A DNA stretch of 39,306 bases, from contig JAAZLQ010000018.1 in assembly GCA_012799255.1 (NCBI GenBank), positions 1 through 39,306 of the forward strand, given 5' to 3'. The notes beneath the pieces are model-generated. The model searched no databases, was not told the DNA's origin, and worked only from the letters and a program-made list of their open reading frames with translations. Shown here in pieces: positions 24,058 to 32,848 of this stretch. The stretch comes from Bacillota bacterium. GTDB taxonomy: Bacteria > Bacillota_G > Limnochordia > DTU010. Each line of letters starts with the position of its first letter. Within the stretch, counting starts at the first letter, position 1. Position numbers and translations under genes: made by a program.

Positions 24058-25587
24058 TTGGCGAAAGAGCTGCCAGTCGAAGCGGACAGTTTTGTTGTAC
24101 AGATGAAGGGTATTACCAAAGCATTCCCCGGCGTTCTTGCCCTAGACGGGGTGGACTTCTTCATCAAGCCAGGAGAAGTGCATGCCCTAATCGGGGAAAA
24201 CGGCGCCGGCAAGAGTACCCTATCCAAAATACTCACAGGGGTTTATGCCAAGGATGGTGGTGAAATCATTGTGCGGGGTCGTTCCGTAGACATCCAAAAT
24301 CCCCTGGACGCCCAGCGCTTAGGAATCCGCATCATTCATCAGGAGTTTAACCTAATTAGTCATATGACTATCATGGAGAACATGTTTCTGGACATGTTAG
24401 GTCAAAAATCTTGGCAGTTGGTCTCCTATGGATGGATGAGAAAACGGGCTAAGGAGGTTCTCCAGACTCTAGGTCTTGATGTTTCGCCAGATACACTAGT
24501 ACGAGATCTTAGCGTTGGCGAACAGCAGACGGTAGAAATCGCGGCAGCCTTATCTAAGGACGCAGATGTAATTATCATGGACGAACCCACTGCTGCACTC
24601 ACAGATGCTGAGGTTGAACGTTTATTTGAGATTGTTGAACGCCTCCGTTCGCAAGGAACAGCTATCGTTTATATTTCCCATAAATTGGAGGAAATCATGG
24701 CAATTGCCGATCGGGCTACGGTGCTCCGTGATGGTCGCCTCGTGGATACGAAGCCTATTAGCGAGTTGACTCGGGACAAAATTGTGCACATGATGGTGGG
24801 ACGTCCCCTTCAACAGATGTACGTCCGGAACCGTACTCCTTCTACCGAGTTAGTTTTGGAAGTGGAAAACTTGAGTGTGCCAGGTCGGGTGAAAAATGCT
24901 TCCTTGACCGCTCATCGGGGAGAAGTAGTAGGTATCACAGGCTTGATGGGGGCAGGACAACATAATTTGCTCAGAGCGATTTTTGGGGCAGAACCTGGTA
25001 CAACTGGAACGATTCGCCTTCACGGAAAGCCTGTAACGATTCGTTCCCCATGGGAGGCGATCCAACATGGTATTGGCCTTCTCACAGAAGACCGTAAAGA
25101 TGAAGGATTAGTTCTTCCTCTATCTGCCATGTCTAACATTAGCCTAGCTTCTCTAGATAAAATCACCCATTTAGGTTTTTTAGATGGTACGCAGGAACGT
25201 GCACAAGCAGTTGATTATGTTAAGCAACTTTCTATTCGCACACCTAGCGTTGAGCAAGAAGTACAGTTTTTATCTGGAGGGAATCAGCAAAAGGTCGTGT
25301 TAGCCAAGTGGCTGGCTACGGAGCCAGAGATCATCCTTATGGCTGAACCCACACGTGGGATCGATGTAGGGGCCAAGGCGGAGGTTTATCGACTGATCGA
25401 TGCGCTAGCATCGCAAGGAAAAGTCGTGCTGGTTGTATCGTCAGAACTGCCTGAGGTGATCAACCTCAGCGACAGAATTTACGTCATGCATGAGGGGACC
25501 ATTGTAGCAGAATTAGATGCCACTAAAACGTCACAAGAGGAAATCGGCATGTATGGAACGGGAGGGACCTATGATGAAAGAAGTTAG
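24058..25587 (+). CDS. rbsA: Ribose-type ABC transporter ATPase (double NBD, RbsA)
   Basis: A 509-aa fused ATPase of the CUT2 class. The first domain is intact: Walker A GENGAGKST, signature LSVGEQQTVEIA, Walker B VIIMDEPTAAL. In the second domain the Walker A is degenerate (GLMGAGQHN), the signature LSGGNQQKVVLAKWL is intact, and Walker B reads IILMAEPTRG with Ala in place of the usual Asp. This asymmetry, with one working and one weak ATP site, is usual for the class. The start is TTG at 24058 with AAAGGGG upstream. Its last codons overlap the permease gene. Confidence 0.92.
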   Translation: MAKELPVEADSFVVQMKGITKAFPGVLALDGVDFFIKPGEVHALIGENGAGKSTLSKILTGVYAKDGGEIIVRGRSVDIQNPLDAQRLGIRIIHQEFNLISHMTIMENMFLDMLGQKSWQLVSYGWMRKRAKEVLQTLGLDVSPDTLVRDLSVGEQQTVEIAAALSKDADVIIMDEPTAALTDAEVERLFEIVERLRSQGTAIVYISHKLEEIMAIADRATVLRDGRLVDTKPISELTRDKIVHMMVGRPLQQMYVRNRTPSTELVLEVENLSVPGRVKNASLTAHRGEVVGITGLMGAGQHNLLRAIFGAEPGTTGTIRLHGKPVTIRSPWEAIQHGIGLLTEDRKDEGLVLPLSAMSNISLASLDKITHLGFLDGTQERAQAVDYVKQLSIRTPSVEQEVQFLSGGNQQKVVLAKWLATEPEIILMAEPTRGIDVGAKAEVYRLIDALASQGKVVLVVSSELPEVINLSDRIYVMHEGTIVAELDATKTSQEEIGMYGTGGTYDERS

Positions 25588-26605
25588 GAAAATCGGTAAA
25601 CCACGGCGCGATCTAATTAGACGCTATGGTATGCTCTTAGTTTTGATTGTCATGGTTTTACTAGCATCCATGTTAAGCGACCGCTTCTTGACCACAGCAA
25701 ACTTGATTAATGTAATGCGCCAAGTGGCCATAAATGCAATTCTTGCGGCTGGTATGACAATTGTAATCATCTCTGGAGGAATTGACTTATCCATCGGTTC
25801 GGTAGTTGCAATATCCGGCGCACTCGGTGCGGGAGTAATGGCCAGTGGACAAGGGTGGTTTGTAGGTGTACTTGTGACCTTGATGATCGGACTGCTATTT
25901 GGAATCACAAATGGTTTGTTTATCGCCTATGGGCAGTTGCCTCCTTTCATCGTCACCCTGGCAACGATGGCTTTAGCACGGGGGTTCACCCAAGTTTACA
26001 CTGGGGGTCGGGCCATAGCCGTTTCTAACGCAACATTCCAATGGTTTGGCCATGGTTATATCGGGACTATTCCTGTTCCTGTAATCATTATGATTTTTGT
26101 CTATGTCTTGGCCTACATCTTTTTCAAGCACATGAAACTAGGCAGACTAGTGTATGCTGTGGGCGGCAACGAGCAGGCTTGTCGTATGGCGGGTATCCGT
26201 GTTAATCGGGTCAAAGTGGCCATTTTTGGTATCAACGGGCTTTTGGCAGGCCTTGTTGGGGTCATTTTAACTGCTCGTCTGTTTTCTGCACAACCAACTG
26301 CTGGAGTAAGTTATGAGATGGACGCAATTGCTGCAGTTATTCTGGGTGGAACCAGTCTTGCCGGTGGTAGGGGGAACATTGGTGGAACCATCATTGGTGC
26401 CCTAATTATCGGCGTTTTGGGAAATGTGTTCAATCTGCTTGATGTATCACCCTTTTATCAGGACGTTGCTAAGGGTTTGGTAATTTTGGTTGCAGTTCTC
26501 TTGGACCGCCTGTTACACGCTGGTGGAGGTTTACGAAAGGGGGTGAGTTCCAGCGGCGACGATCAAGAACTAGATGCGGAAACGATGAAATCCGCACACG
26601 CCTAG
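25571..26605 (+). CDS. rbsC: Ribose-type ABC transporter permease (RbsC)
   Basis: A 344-aa CUT2 permease with about eight to ten helices. Recognisable motifs are GMTIVIISGGIDLSIGSVVAISG near residue 60, PPFIVTLATMALARG, and GMDAIAAVILGGTSLAGGRG-type sequence (MDAIAAVILGGTSLAGGRG) in the second half. The start is one of two adjacent ATG codons (25571 or 25574) with GGAGGG just upstream, inside the 3' end of the ATPase gene; the overlap is 14-17 bases. The 18 codons before it are open but lack a ribosome site. Confidence 0.92.
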   Translation: MMKEVRKIGKPRRDLIRRYGMLLVLIVMVLLASMLSDRFLTTANLINVMRQVAINAILAAGMTIVIISGGIDLSIGSVVAISGALGAGVMASGQGWFVGVLVTLMIGLLFGITNGLFIAYGQLPPFIVTLATMALARGFTQVYTGGRAIAVSNATFQWFGHGYIGTIPVPVIIMIFVYVLAYIFFKHMKLGRLVYAVGGNEQACRMAGIRVNRVKVAIFGINGLLAGLVGVILTARLFSAQPTAGVSYEMDAIAAVILGGTSLAGGRGNIGGTIIGALIIGVLGNVFNLLDVSPFYQDVAKGLVILVAVLLDRLLHAGGGLRKGVSSSGDDQELDAETMKSAHA

Positions 26606-26681
26606 TCGTTAATCACATGTTATAGGGGAGAATTATCTGAACCAGAGTGTGATGTAAGACCAAACATAAGGAGGATGTTTC

Positions 26682-27563
26682 ATGAGAAAGTCACTTATTG
26701 TGTTAGTTGTACTGTTAACAATGGCGTTAGTCAGTGCAGGTGCGGCTGCACAGACAATTGGTTTCGCGATTTCGACGTTGGATAACCCATTTTTCGTTGA
26801 CCTGAAGGACGGCGCTGAGGCGAAAGCGGCAGAACTAGGCATTAGTCTACGCGTAGTGGACGCGCAAGATGACCCGGCCCGTCAACTAGCTGGTATTGAA
26901 GACTTAATCGCTCGAAAAGTGGATCTGATTCTGGTCAACCCAACAGATTCAGCAGCTGTTGTACCAGCAATTTTAGCTGCCAACCGGGCTGGAATCCCTG
27001 TGATCACCGTTGACCGTGCAGCGGACGGTGGCGAAGTGGTGGCTTACATTGCCTCCGATAACGTGCTTGGCGGAAACATGGCCGGTGAGTTTATTGCCGA
27101 GTTGCTTGGTGGAAAAGGCAAGGTTGTCGAGTTGGAAGGAATTCCAGGAACCAACGCTGCCCGCGAACGTGGTCAAGGATTCGGTGAAGCAATCAGCAAA
27201 TATCCAGGTATCCAAATTGTAGCTAGACAAGAAGCAGGTTTTGACCGTGCCAAAGGTCTCAATGTAATGGAGAACATTTTGCAGGCTCAACCAGAAATTG
27301 ACGCTGTTTTTGCCCACAATGATGAGATGGCTTTAGGTGCCCTGATTGCCATTCAATCTGCTGGAAGAGCAGATAAAATCAAGGTAGTTGGCTTTGATGC
27401 CACAGATGATGCGGTTAAGGCAGTACAAGATGGCCGCATGTTAGCTACTGTGGCACAGCAGCCTCGTCTCATTGGTGCGTTGGGTGTAGAAACTGCTGTG
27501 AAAGTAATCCAAGGTGAAAAGGTGGATGCTTTCATTCCAGTACCTCTAGAGCTTGTAAAATAA
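26682..27563 (+). CDS. rbsB: Ribose-type sugar-binding protein (RbsB)
   Basis: A 293-aa periplasmic binding protein of the ribose/galactose type. The signal peptide covers residues 1-23 and ends AAA-QTIG, without a lipobox cysteine. The mature start [21 protein letters not shown] is the classic first strand. Ligand contacts conserved with E. coli RbsB include the NPFF phenylalanines, the Arg in VDRAADGG, the Arg pair in TNAARERG and the Asn-Asp in [12 protein letters not shown] pentose such as ribose or a closely related furanose or pyranose is likely. A terminator follows. Confidence 0.92.
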   Translation: MRKSLIVLVVLLTMALVSAGAAAQTIGFAISTLDNPFFVDLKDGAEAKAAELGISLRVVDAQDDPARQLAGIEDLIARKVDLILVNPTDSAAVVPAILAANRAGIPVITVDRAADGGEVVAYIASDNVLGGNMAGEFIAELLGGKGKVVELEGIPGTNAARERGQGFGEAISKYPGIQIVARQEAGFDRAKGLNVMENILQAQPEIDAVFAHNDEMALGALIAIQSAGRADKIKVVGFDATDDAVKAVQDGRMLATVAQQPRLIGALGVETAVKVIQGEKVDAFIPVPLELVK

Positions 27564-27589
27564 GTCGTAGACCATTCCCATCAATAGAA

Positions 27590-27625
27590 AACGGGGCACA
27601 GGCGCCCATTCTGTGCCCCGTTTTT
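27590..27625 (+). terminator. Intrinsic terminator after the ribose-binding protein gene
   Basis: A perfect 12-bp stem, AACGGGGCACAG 27590-27601 with 27611-27622, has a 9-base loop and ends in five T. The two downstream genes of the cluster have to be reached by readthrough or their own promoter. Confidence 0.92.
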
Positions 27626-27645
27626 CGCTAAAAGGAGGTTGTCTT

Positions 27646-28407
27646 GTGGCAGAGCAGAAACTTAAAGTCCTCTTAGCAGGAGAAAGCTGGATAATCCATT
27701 CCATTCACATGAAAGGTTTTGACGAGTTCACAACTACAGAGTATGGAGAAGGTGGAAAGTGGCTAATCGAGGGGTTGCGGGCCCATGATATTGAGGTTGA
27801 TTTTATGCCCAACCACTTGGCACCGCGAGATTTCCCCATGACCTTGGAGGCAGTACAAAAGTATGATGCCATTCTCTTGAGCGATATAGGATCCAACTCG
27901 CTCTACCTCCATCCCGAAACCTTCAGTGCTTCAAAGCAAACCCCCAATCGCCTTGACCTTTTACGTCAATATGTTGAAGGGGGCGGCGGACTCATTATGA
28001 TTGGCGGTTATATGTCTTTTTCTGGAATTAACGGAGTTGCCCGCTACCAGCGCACCCCCTTAGCCGAGGTACTACCGGCGTTCATGGTAGAGGGTGATGA
28101 CAGGGTGGAAGTACCCGAAGGTGCCCAGGTTGATATTATCGCACCGGAACACCCTGTGGTTGCTGGAATAAGAGGTACCTGGCCACACTTTCTCGGTTAT
28201 AATCAACTGAAGGAAAAGCCTGGTAGTACCGTAATTGCTCGCAGGGGTGAAGATGTGTTTATTGCCGCGGGCGAATACGGTACAGGACGGAGTCTTGTCT
28301 TTGCTTCCGATTGTGGTCCACATTGGGGACCGCCAGAGTTTGTCAACTGGGAGTATTATGGCCTCTTTTGGGCCCAAGCTGTACGTTGGGTAGCAGGCTC
28401 AAGCTAG
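27646..28407 (+). CDS. ThuA/PF07090-like glutamine-amidotransferase-fold protein
   Basis: A 253-aa protein of the class I glutamine-amidotransferase-like fold, resembling the PF07090 group. Motifs are YDAILLSDIGSNSLYL, VEGGGGLIMIGGYMSFSG and GRSLVFASDCGPHWGPPEF. The position of the catalytic cysteine is occupied by a serine/glycine-rich turn (SDIGSNS), so it is not expected to hydrolyse glutamine. It more probably binds or modifies a sugar, as ThuA-like relatives do. Start is GTG at 27646 with AAAGGAGGT at 6 bases. It sits between a ribose transporter and RbsD. Confidence 0.8.
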   Translation: MAEQKLKVLLAGESWIIHSIHMKGFDEFTTTEYGEGGKWLIEGLRAHDIEVDFMPNHLAPRDFPMTLEAVQKYDAILLSDIGSNSLYLHPETFSASKQTPNRLDLLRQYVEGGGGLIMIGGYMSFSGINGVARYQRTPLAEVLPAFMVEGDDRVEVPEGAQVDIIAPEHPVVAGIRGTWPHFLGYNQLKEKPGSTVIARRGEDVFIAAGEYGTGRSLVFASDCGPHWGPPEFVNWEYYGLFWAQAVRWVAGSS

Positions 28408-28440
28408 GCATTTGTGGATTTGAGGGAAGGAGAAATAGCC

Positions 28441-28839
28441 ATGAAGAAAATCGGTATTTTGCATGCCCAGTTGTCCCGCATCATCGCTTCCATGGCCCAT
28501 GGAGAGATGCTGGTGATCGGTGATGCTGGACTGCCCGTTCCACCGGGAGTTGAGATGGTGGACTTAGCGCTCAAAGAAGGAGTTCCTGGTTTTCTAGAAA
28601 CGGTGGAAGCAGTCTTAGGTGAACTACATGTAGAAAACGCAATAATTGATACGGAACAAGCTGAAGTATCACCCCAGATGTACCAAGAGTTTACTGCCAT
28701 GTGGCCCGCTGATATACCAGTGCGTACTGTTCCCCATGCTGAGTTCCAAGAGCTGGCGAAGGAAGCGAAAGCAGTGGTACGAACTGGCGAGTTTACTCCT
28801 TACAGCAATATTATCCTTATTGCCGGCGTGTTGTTCTAA
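28441..28839 (+). CDS. rbsD: D-ribose pyranase (RbsD)
   Basis: A 132-aa enzyme that interconverts beta-pyranose and beta-furanose forms of ribose so that it can be phosphorylated. The N-terminus MKKIGILHAQLSRIIASMAH-G, the metal-free active-site His near residue 20 (SMAHGE), GDAGLPVP and the C-terminal TGEFTPYSNIILIAGV are the family signature. The ATG at 28441 follows AAGGAG; nine open codons upstream have no support. A ribokinase gene, the usual partner, is absent from the window. Confidence 0.93.
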   Translation: MKKIGILHAQLSRIIASMAHGEMLVIGDAGLPVPPGVEMVDLALKEGVPGFLETVEAVLGELHVENAIIDTEQAEVSPQMYQEFTAMWPADIPVRTVPHAEFQELAKEAKAVVRTGEFTPYSNIILIAGVLF

Positions 28840-28843
28840 GCGA

Positions 28844-28878
28844 ACACCCCTGCCCATTGGGTCAGGGGTGTGGTTTTT
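28844..28878 (+). terminator. Intrinsic terminator after rbsD
   Basis: A 9-bp stem, ACACCCCTG 28844-28852 with CAGGGGTGT 28863-28871, is followed by GG and five T. Confidence 0.9.
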
Positions 28879-28945
28879 CATTCAACCTGAAGGAATCTGT
28901 TGCTCGGAAGGCCAATAAACTGGAAAGTAGGAAAGGGAGGGATAG

Positions 28946-29854
28946 ATGTTGGACTTAAGGCAACTCGAATCGTTTGTAGCCATAGTTCGGCACGGAAGTT
29001 TTACCAAAGCGGCAAAAGAACTCTATTTGTCCCAGCCCACTTTGACCGGACACATCCAATCCCTCGAAAATAAGCTGGGGACTGTGTTACTTAACCGTAA
29101 TGGCAAAACAGTAACGTTGACGGATGCCGGTGTCATCTTGTATAGACATGCGGTGAACATGTTGAACACTAGGGAGTTGGCCCTTTTTTCCCTGGCCCAG
29201 TACAAAGGCAAACTTCAGGGTGAACTTGCCATAGCTTCCAGCACAGTTCCCCAAAGCTACATACTCCCCAAACTTTTAACCGCATTTAGCAAACGCTATC
29301 CGAATATTACTTACACCATCGACCAGAACGATAGTAAGGGCGTCGTGGATGCTATAAACAGCGGTGTTATGGATTTTGGTTTTGTAGGGACGGACGTTAA
29401 CTGTCCAAAGCTAGAGGTGGTAAAGCTCTGTAGTGGGCGCCTAGTCGTGATAACTTCCTCCCAAGGAGGTTGGCTAGAATCTAACGAAAACACTATATCT
29501 TGGGAGCAGATTAAAGATCAGAACTTTATTTTTCGGGAAGAAGGGTCTGGTAACAGAGCCCTCTTTGAAGCTGCCCTCAAGGAAAAAGGGGTTGCTTTGC
29601 ATCAACTGAAAGTGATTGCCACCATCGCAAATCCCGATACGATTAAACAGTGTGTTATGGCTGGTTTAGGGATTACAGTGATTTCCGAACTAGCGGTACA
29701 AGACGAAGTACGTTCTGGTTTGCTCAAAGGCTTGTTTTTATCAGATTTACATTTGGAACAGAACTTCTATCTGATCAGCCATAAAAACCGAGTGCTTAGT
29801 CCGGTGGCACGGGCTTTTCGAGAGTTCACTTTAGATTATATTAAAGCTCCTTAA
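28946..29854 (+). CDS. LysR-family regulator, selenium-metabolism-associated type
   Basis: A 302-aa regulator with the LysR helix-turn-helix in the first 60 residues (FVAIVRHGSFTKAAKELYLS, then QPTLTGHIQSLENKLG) and a two-lobed sensor domain (VDAINSGVMDFGFVG, AGLGITVISELAV). By sequence and context it matches the LysR proteins found beside YedE and cysteine-desulfurase genes in selenium-using Clostridia. Its ATG follows GGGAGGG. It is convergent with the desulfurase gene and the two coding ends overlap by 14 bases. It probably controls the divergent promoter region at 31000-31184. Confidence 0.85.
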   Translation: MLDLRQLESFVAIVRHGSFTKAAKELYLSQPTLTGHIQSLENKLGTVLLNRNGKTVTLTDAGVILYRHAVNMLNTRELALFSLAQYKGKLQGELAIASSTVPQSYILPKLLTAFSKRYPNITYTIDQNDSKGVVDAINSGVMDFGFVGTDVNCPKLEVVKLCSGRLVVITSSQGGWLESNENTISWEQIKDQNFIFREEGSGNRALFEAALKEKGVALHQLKVIATIANPDTIKQCVMAGLGITVISELAVQDEVRSGLLKGLFLSDLHLEQNFYLISHKNRVLSPVARAFREFTLDYIKAP

Positions 29855-30992
29855 GAACCTGCCTAACAGCAGATAAGGTCTTTTTCATTTCTTCTTCGGT
29901 ATTAAAGTGACTGGGAGAAAACCTGACAGTACCTTGAGGGAACGTTCCCAAAGTCATGTGGGCTGCTGGAGCGCAGTGCAGACCACATCTGGTCCTGATT
30001 CCATAATCTCTATCAAGGTGGTATGCCACTTCCGCATTGTCATAACCGATAAAATCGACTGAGACCACCGCAACTCTATCCTTAGTTTCTCTGGGGCCCA
30101 CCAGCCGAACTCCGTCTAGGTTGGCAAAACCGTCCATAAGTAACTCCGTAAGGCGGAGTTCTTTTTCTCTAATAGATTCCAAACCCACTTGTTCAAGATA
30201 CTGCAAGGAAGTATTAAGACCACATAGTCCAGGCAAGTTTAGTGTGCCAGCTTCAAACTTGTCGGGCAAATAGGGAGGTACTTCTTCGAACTCTGACATG
30301 CTTCCAGTTCCACCGCTAATCAGCGAGTTCATTGTCTCAGCTAATTGGTCATAAATCAAAAATCCTCCAATACCTTGCGGTCCCAAAAGGCTTTTATGAC
30401 CAGTAAAAGCTAGAGCATCTACGTTGAGTTCTTGTAGATCGATTTCGAAAAATCCTGCAGTTTGCGCTGTATCCAAGACAAACCAAACGCCTTTTTCCTT
30501 ACAGATCGAACCTACTTCTTTAACGGGCAACACAGTTCCAGATACATTGGAAGCGTGGGTGAGGACAACCATTTTCGTATTAGGTTTAAAAAACTGGTCA
30601 AAGCAGGTGTCAAGCAGCTTTCCAGTCTCATCACAGGGCAGACAAGACAGTTCTACACCCGCATGCTGCAATTGTCTCAGGGGACGCATCACCGCATTAT
30701 GTTCCAGAGAGGAGACTATCACATGATCACTTGGCTGTAGCAGACCTTTTAAGATGAAGTTAAGACTTTGAGTGATATTCATCGTGAATACAACGTTTTC
30801 AGGATGTGGAAAGTTGAACAAACTAGCAAGTCTTTCCCTCGTTTCAAACACCATCTCGTCGGTCTTCAGCGAACTTTGATAGCCACTACGGTTTAGGTTT
30901 TCCCCCATGTTATCTATAAAAGACTTGACTGCATCACCAACCCCAGGCGCTTTGGGGTAAGATGTTGCTGCATTATCTAGGTAGATTCTCAC
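29841..30992 (-). CDS. Cysteine-desulfurase-like class V aminotransferase
   Basis: A 383-aa PLP enzyme. The N-terminus RIYLDNAATSYPKAP, the PLP-binding lysine in FTGHKSLLGPQG and the C-terminal catalytic loop TRCGLHCAP place it in the cysteine desulfurase family subgroup often linked to selenium metabolism. It should release sulfur or selenium from cysteine or selenocysteine to a cysteine persulfide or selenide. The start is taken as GTG at 30992, which has GGAGGT 7 bases upstream; a GTG three codons earlier touches that site. The gene diverges from the YedE transporter. Confidence 0.87.
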   Translation of the reverse strand: MRIYLDNAATSYPKAPGVGDAVKSFIDNMGENLNRSGYQSSLKTDEMVFETRERLASLFNFPHPENVVFTMNITQSLNFILKGLLQPSDHVIVSSLEHNAVMRPLRQLQHAGVELSCLPCDETGKLLDTCFDQFFKPNTKMVVLTHASNVSGTVLPVKEVGSICKEKGVWFVLDTAQTAGFFEIDLQELNVDALAFTGHKSLLGPQGIGGFLIYDQLAETMNSLISGGTGSMSEFEEVPPYLPDKFEAGTLNLPGLCGLNTSLQYLEQVGLESIREKELRLTELLMDGFANLDGVRLVGPRETKDRVAVVSVDFIGYDNAEVAYHLDRDYGIRTRCGLHCAPAAHMTLGTFPQGTVRFSPSHFNTEEEMKKTLSAVRQVLKEL

Positions 30993-31123
30993 TGCACTCA
31001 CCTCCAGGTTAATTCTACACTAACTCAAATTACTTAACGATTGAATTTCTTTATAAACCTCCTATTAGCATAGGAAAGGTCTATTGTACAATGCAACAAG
31101 AACTTTACTATAATGGGATTGGG

Positions 31124-31143
31124 ATTGCGAAAACTATCGCAAT
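31124..31143. promoter_or_regulatory. Inverted repeat in the divergent selenium-locus control region
   Basis: ATTGCGA (31124-31130) and TCGCAAT (31137-31143) form a perfect 7-bp inverted repeat with a 6-base spacer. It lies just after a -10 box TATAAT (near 31109-31114) for the rightward transporter gene, preceded by TTGTAC at a wide 19-base spacing. Size and symmetry suit a LysR-type or other dimeric regulator. Confidence 0.55.
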
Positions 31144-31184
31144 TGCCCTTCATTACCAAGATAGCATAATGGGAGGGAGTCTAT

Positions 31185-32270
31185 GTGAACAGTAAAAGAG
31201 GCATGATCATGGTTGGCGCCATGGTGGGACTGTTAGCTGTGGCATTAGTGGCATTTGGGAACCCTGTTAACATGGGGATCTGTATCGTCTGTTTTATTCG
31301 GGATACGGCAGGTGGTTTAGGTCTTCATAGGGCCGGAGTGGTACAGTATATTAGACCAGAGTTGATCGGAATTGCCCTTGGAGCCTGGCTTATGTCATTA
31401 AAAAGCGGAGATTTTCGGGCTCGTGGTGGTTCAGCCCCCTTTACCCGGTTTATCCTTGGCTTTTTCGTGGTAATTGGTGCGTTGATGTTTTTAGGTTGCC
31501 CACTAAGAATGGTGTTGAGATTGGCAGGAGGAGATTTAACCGCCATCTTTGGCCTCGCAGGCTTTACTATAGGGATTTTGATCGGTGTTGCCTTCTTAAA
31601 CAAAGGTTTTACACTCAAGAGGACTTATTCTATGCAGAAGGCAGAAGGTTATCTATTTCCTGCCATGCAAATTGCTTTCTTAGTTCTATTGGTGGTAGCT
31701 CCCGCTTTTGTCTTTTTTAGCAGTGAAGGGCCAGGTTCATTACATGCACCGATTCTAGTGGCCTTAATAGCTGGACTTCTGATTGGTGTTGCAGCTCAAA
31801 GGACTAGGTTGTGTATGGTAGGTGGCATTAGAGACTTAATCATGTTTAAAGACACATATCTCATCACTGGATTTTTAGCTATTCTTGTAGTAGCCTTAGT
31901 TGGCAACTTGATTGCCGGCAACTTTAAGCTTGGCTTCACGGGTCAACCGGTTGCCCATAACGACTGGCTGTGGAACTTCTTGGGCATGGTTTTGGCTGGG
32001 CTTGGTTCTGTTTTGTTAGGTGGATGCCCCTTAAGGCAGATTATCTTGAGCGCAGAAGGAAACATTGACTCTGCCATGACCTTTATTGGGATGCTCGTGG
32101 GAGCAGCGTTTGCCCATAACTTTGGTCTGGCATCTTCGGGCGCTGGCGCGACCGCAAACGGAAAAATCGCCACAGTGATTGGTCTTGTAGTGGTCTTGAC
32201 CATTGGACTGATGAACATGGACAAAAGCGCAGAGGTTTCAATGAAAGGGGATGTGGCACTTGACGCTTAA
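31185..32270 (+). CDS. yedE: YedE/YeeE-family membrane transporter, putative selenium/sulfur transporter
   Basis: A 361-aa membrane protein with about ten helices made of two similar halves. Each half has a conserved cysteine-bearing motif pair: NMGICIVCFIRD and LGCPLRM in the first, RLCMVGGIRD and GGCPLRQ in the second. These cysteines line the thiosulfate path in structurally known relatives. The subgroup next to YedF and DUF3343 has been proposed to carry selenium compounds. Start is GTG at 31185 behind GGGAGGGAG; an ATG two bases earlier is out of frame. The following TusA-like gene overlaps its end. Confidence 0.87.
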   Translation: MNSKRGMIMVGAMVGLLAVALVAFGNPVNMGICIVCFIRDTAGGLGLHRAGVVQYIRPELIGIALGAWLMSLKSGDFRARGGSAPFTRFILGFFVVIGALMFLGCPLRMVLRLAGGDLTAIFGLAGFTIGILIGVAFLNKGFTLKRTYSMQKAEGYLFPAMQIAFLVLLVVAPAFVFFSSEGPGSLHAPILVALIAGLLIGVAAQRTRLCMVGGIRDLIMFKDTYLITGFLAILVVALVGNLIAGNFKLGFTGQPVAHNDWLWNFLGMVLAGLGSVLLGGCPLRQIILSAEGNIDSAMTFIGMLVGAAFAHNFGLASSGAGATANGKIATVIGLVVVLTIGLMNMDKSAEVSMKGDVALDA

Positions 32271-32472
32271 TAAGTTGGACGTGAGGGGTAGGTCTTGTCC
32301 AGAACCTGTTCTTTTAACCAAAAAAGCTCTAGCGGGATCCCCCCAAGGGATTCAGGTTGTAGTGGATAACACAACTGCTAAAGATAATGTGAAGCGGTTT
32401 GCAGAAAAAAATGGTTATAAAACCAAGGTAGAAGAGTACGGAGCTGACTTTATACTAACCATTACTAGGTGA
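32260..32472 (+). CDS. TusA/SirA-like sulfurtransferase (YedF type)
   Basis: A 70-aa TusA-fold carrier with the active-site motif RSCPEPVLLTKKAL, whose cysteine would carry a persulfide or selenide. Length is typical. Two starts are possible: ATG at 32251 has its AAAGGGG directly adjacent, with no spacing, whereas TTG at 32260 has it at 9 bases; the TTG is preferred. Either overlaps the transporter gene's last codons, so translation is coupled. It probably receives sulfur or selenium from the desulfurase or the transporter. Confidence 0.85.
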   Translation: MTLNKLDVRGRSCPEPVLLTKKALAGSPQGIQVVVDNTTAKDNVKRFAEKNGYKTKVEEYGADFILTITR

Positions 32473-32476
32473 GCAG

Positions 32477-32719
32477 ATGGAATATTTAGCGACTTTTTTT
32501 ACCCATTCTGGCGCGGTAAAGTACAAGAGGTATCTGGCGAAGATGGGAGTTCAGGTGGAGCTTCTTCCGGTGCCGCGGAGACTTAGCTCAGATTGCGGGA
32601 TCGGTGCTAGATTTAAAACCCAGGGTGACATTACCAGGTTGATCAGCGAAGATATAGATAAGCTCTTCCTTGTTGAGGCTGACGGCGAAAGGCTTCTCTT
32701 TAGTTCAAGCAATGAATAA
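32477..32719 (+). CDS. DUF3343 family small protein
   Basis: An 80-aa protein of the DUF3343 type, a small alpha/beta domain found next to yedE, yedF and selD in selenium-using anaerobes. It has the usual pattern: an initial strand FFTHSGAVKYKRYL and a central VPRRLSSDCGIGARF whose Cys is conserved. The function has not been established to my knowledge; a putative Se/S carrier is inferred from the Cys and context. It begins 4 bases after the TusA-like stop with AGGTGAG upstream. Confidence 0.85.
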   Translation: MEYLATFFTHSGAVKYKRYLAKMGVQVELLPVPRRLSSDCGIGARFKTQGDITRLISEDIDKLFLVEADGERLLFSSSNE

Positions 32720-32731
32720 ACTAGACATAAT

Positions 32732-32768
32732 AACACCCCTGTGACAGAACTGTTATGGGGGTGTTTTT
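32732..32768 (+). terminator. Intrinsic terminator after the selenium-type operon
   Basis: ACACCCC (32733-32739) pairs with GGGGTGT (32758-32764), with a further GACAG/CTGTT inner pairing, followed by five T. Confidence 0.88.
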
Positions 32769-32812
32769 ACCATTGCCAGACTCGTTTACATCGTTTTCTC
32801 CTAGCAGTAACT

Positions 32813-32842
32813 TTGACTTATCATAGTTCCCTGTGGTATAAT
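32813..32842 (+). promoter_or_regulatory. Promoter for the aminomutase leader
   Basis: TTGACT (32813-32818) and a perfect TATAAT (32837-32842) are spaced 18 bases. Predicted transcription begins near 32849, giving a leader of about 186 bases before the aminomutase start codon. Confidence 0.78.
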
Positions 32843-32848
32843 AATTGC

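Noticed and set aside
27646..28407. Functional glutamine amidotransferase
   Set aside because: The turn where the catalytic cysteine should be reads SDIGSNS, with no cysteine.
29841..32719. In-frame TGA selenocysteine codons in the selenium-type locus
   Set aside because: All frames have full family length with ordinary cysteines in the active motifs, and each stop is at the expected C-terminus.
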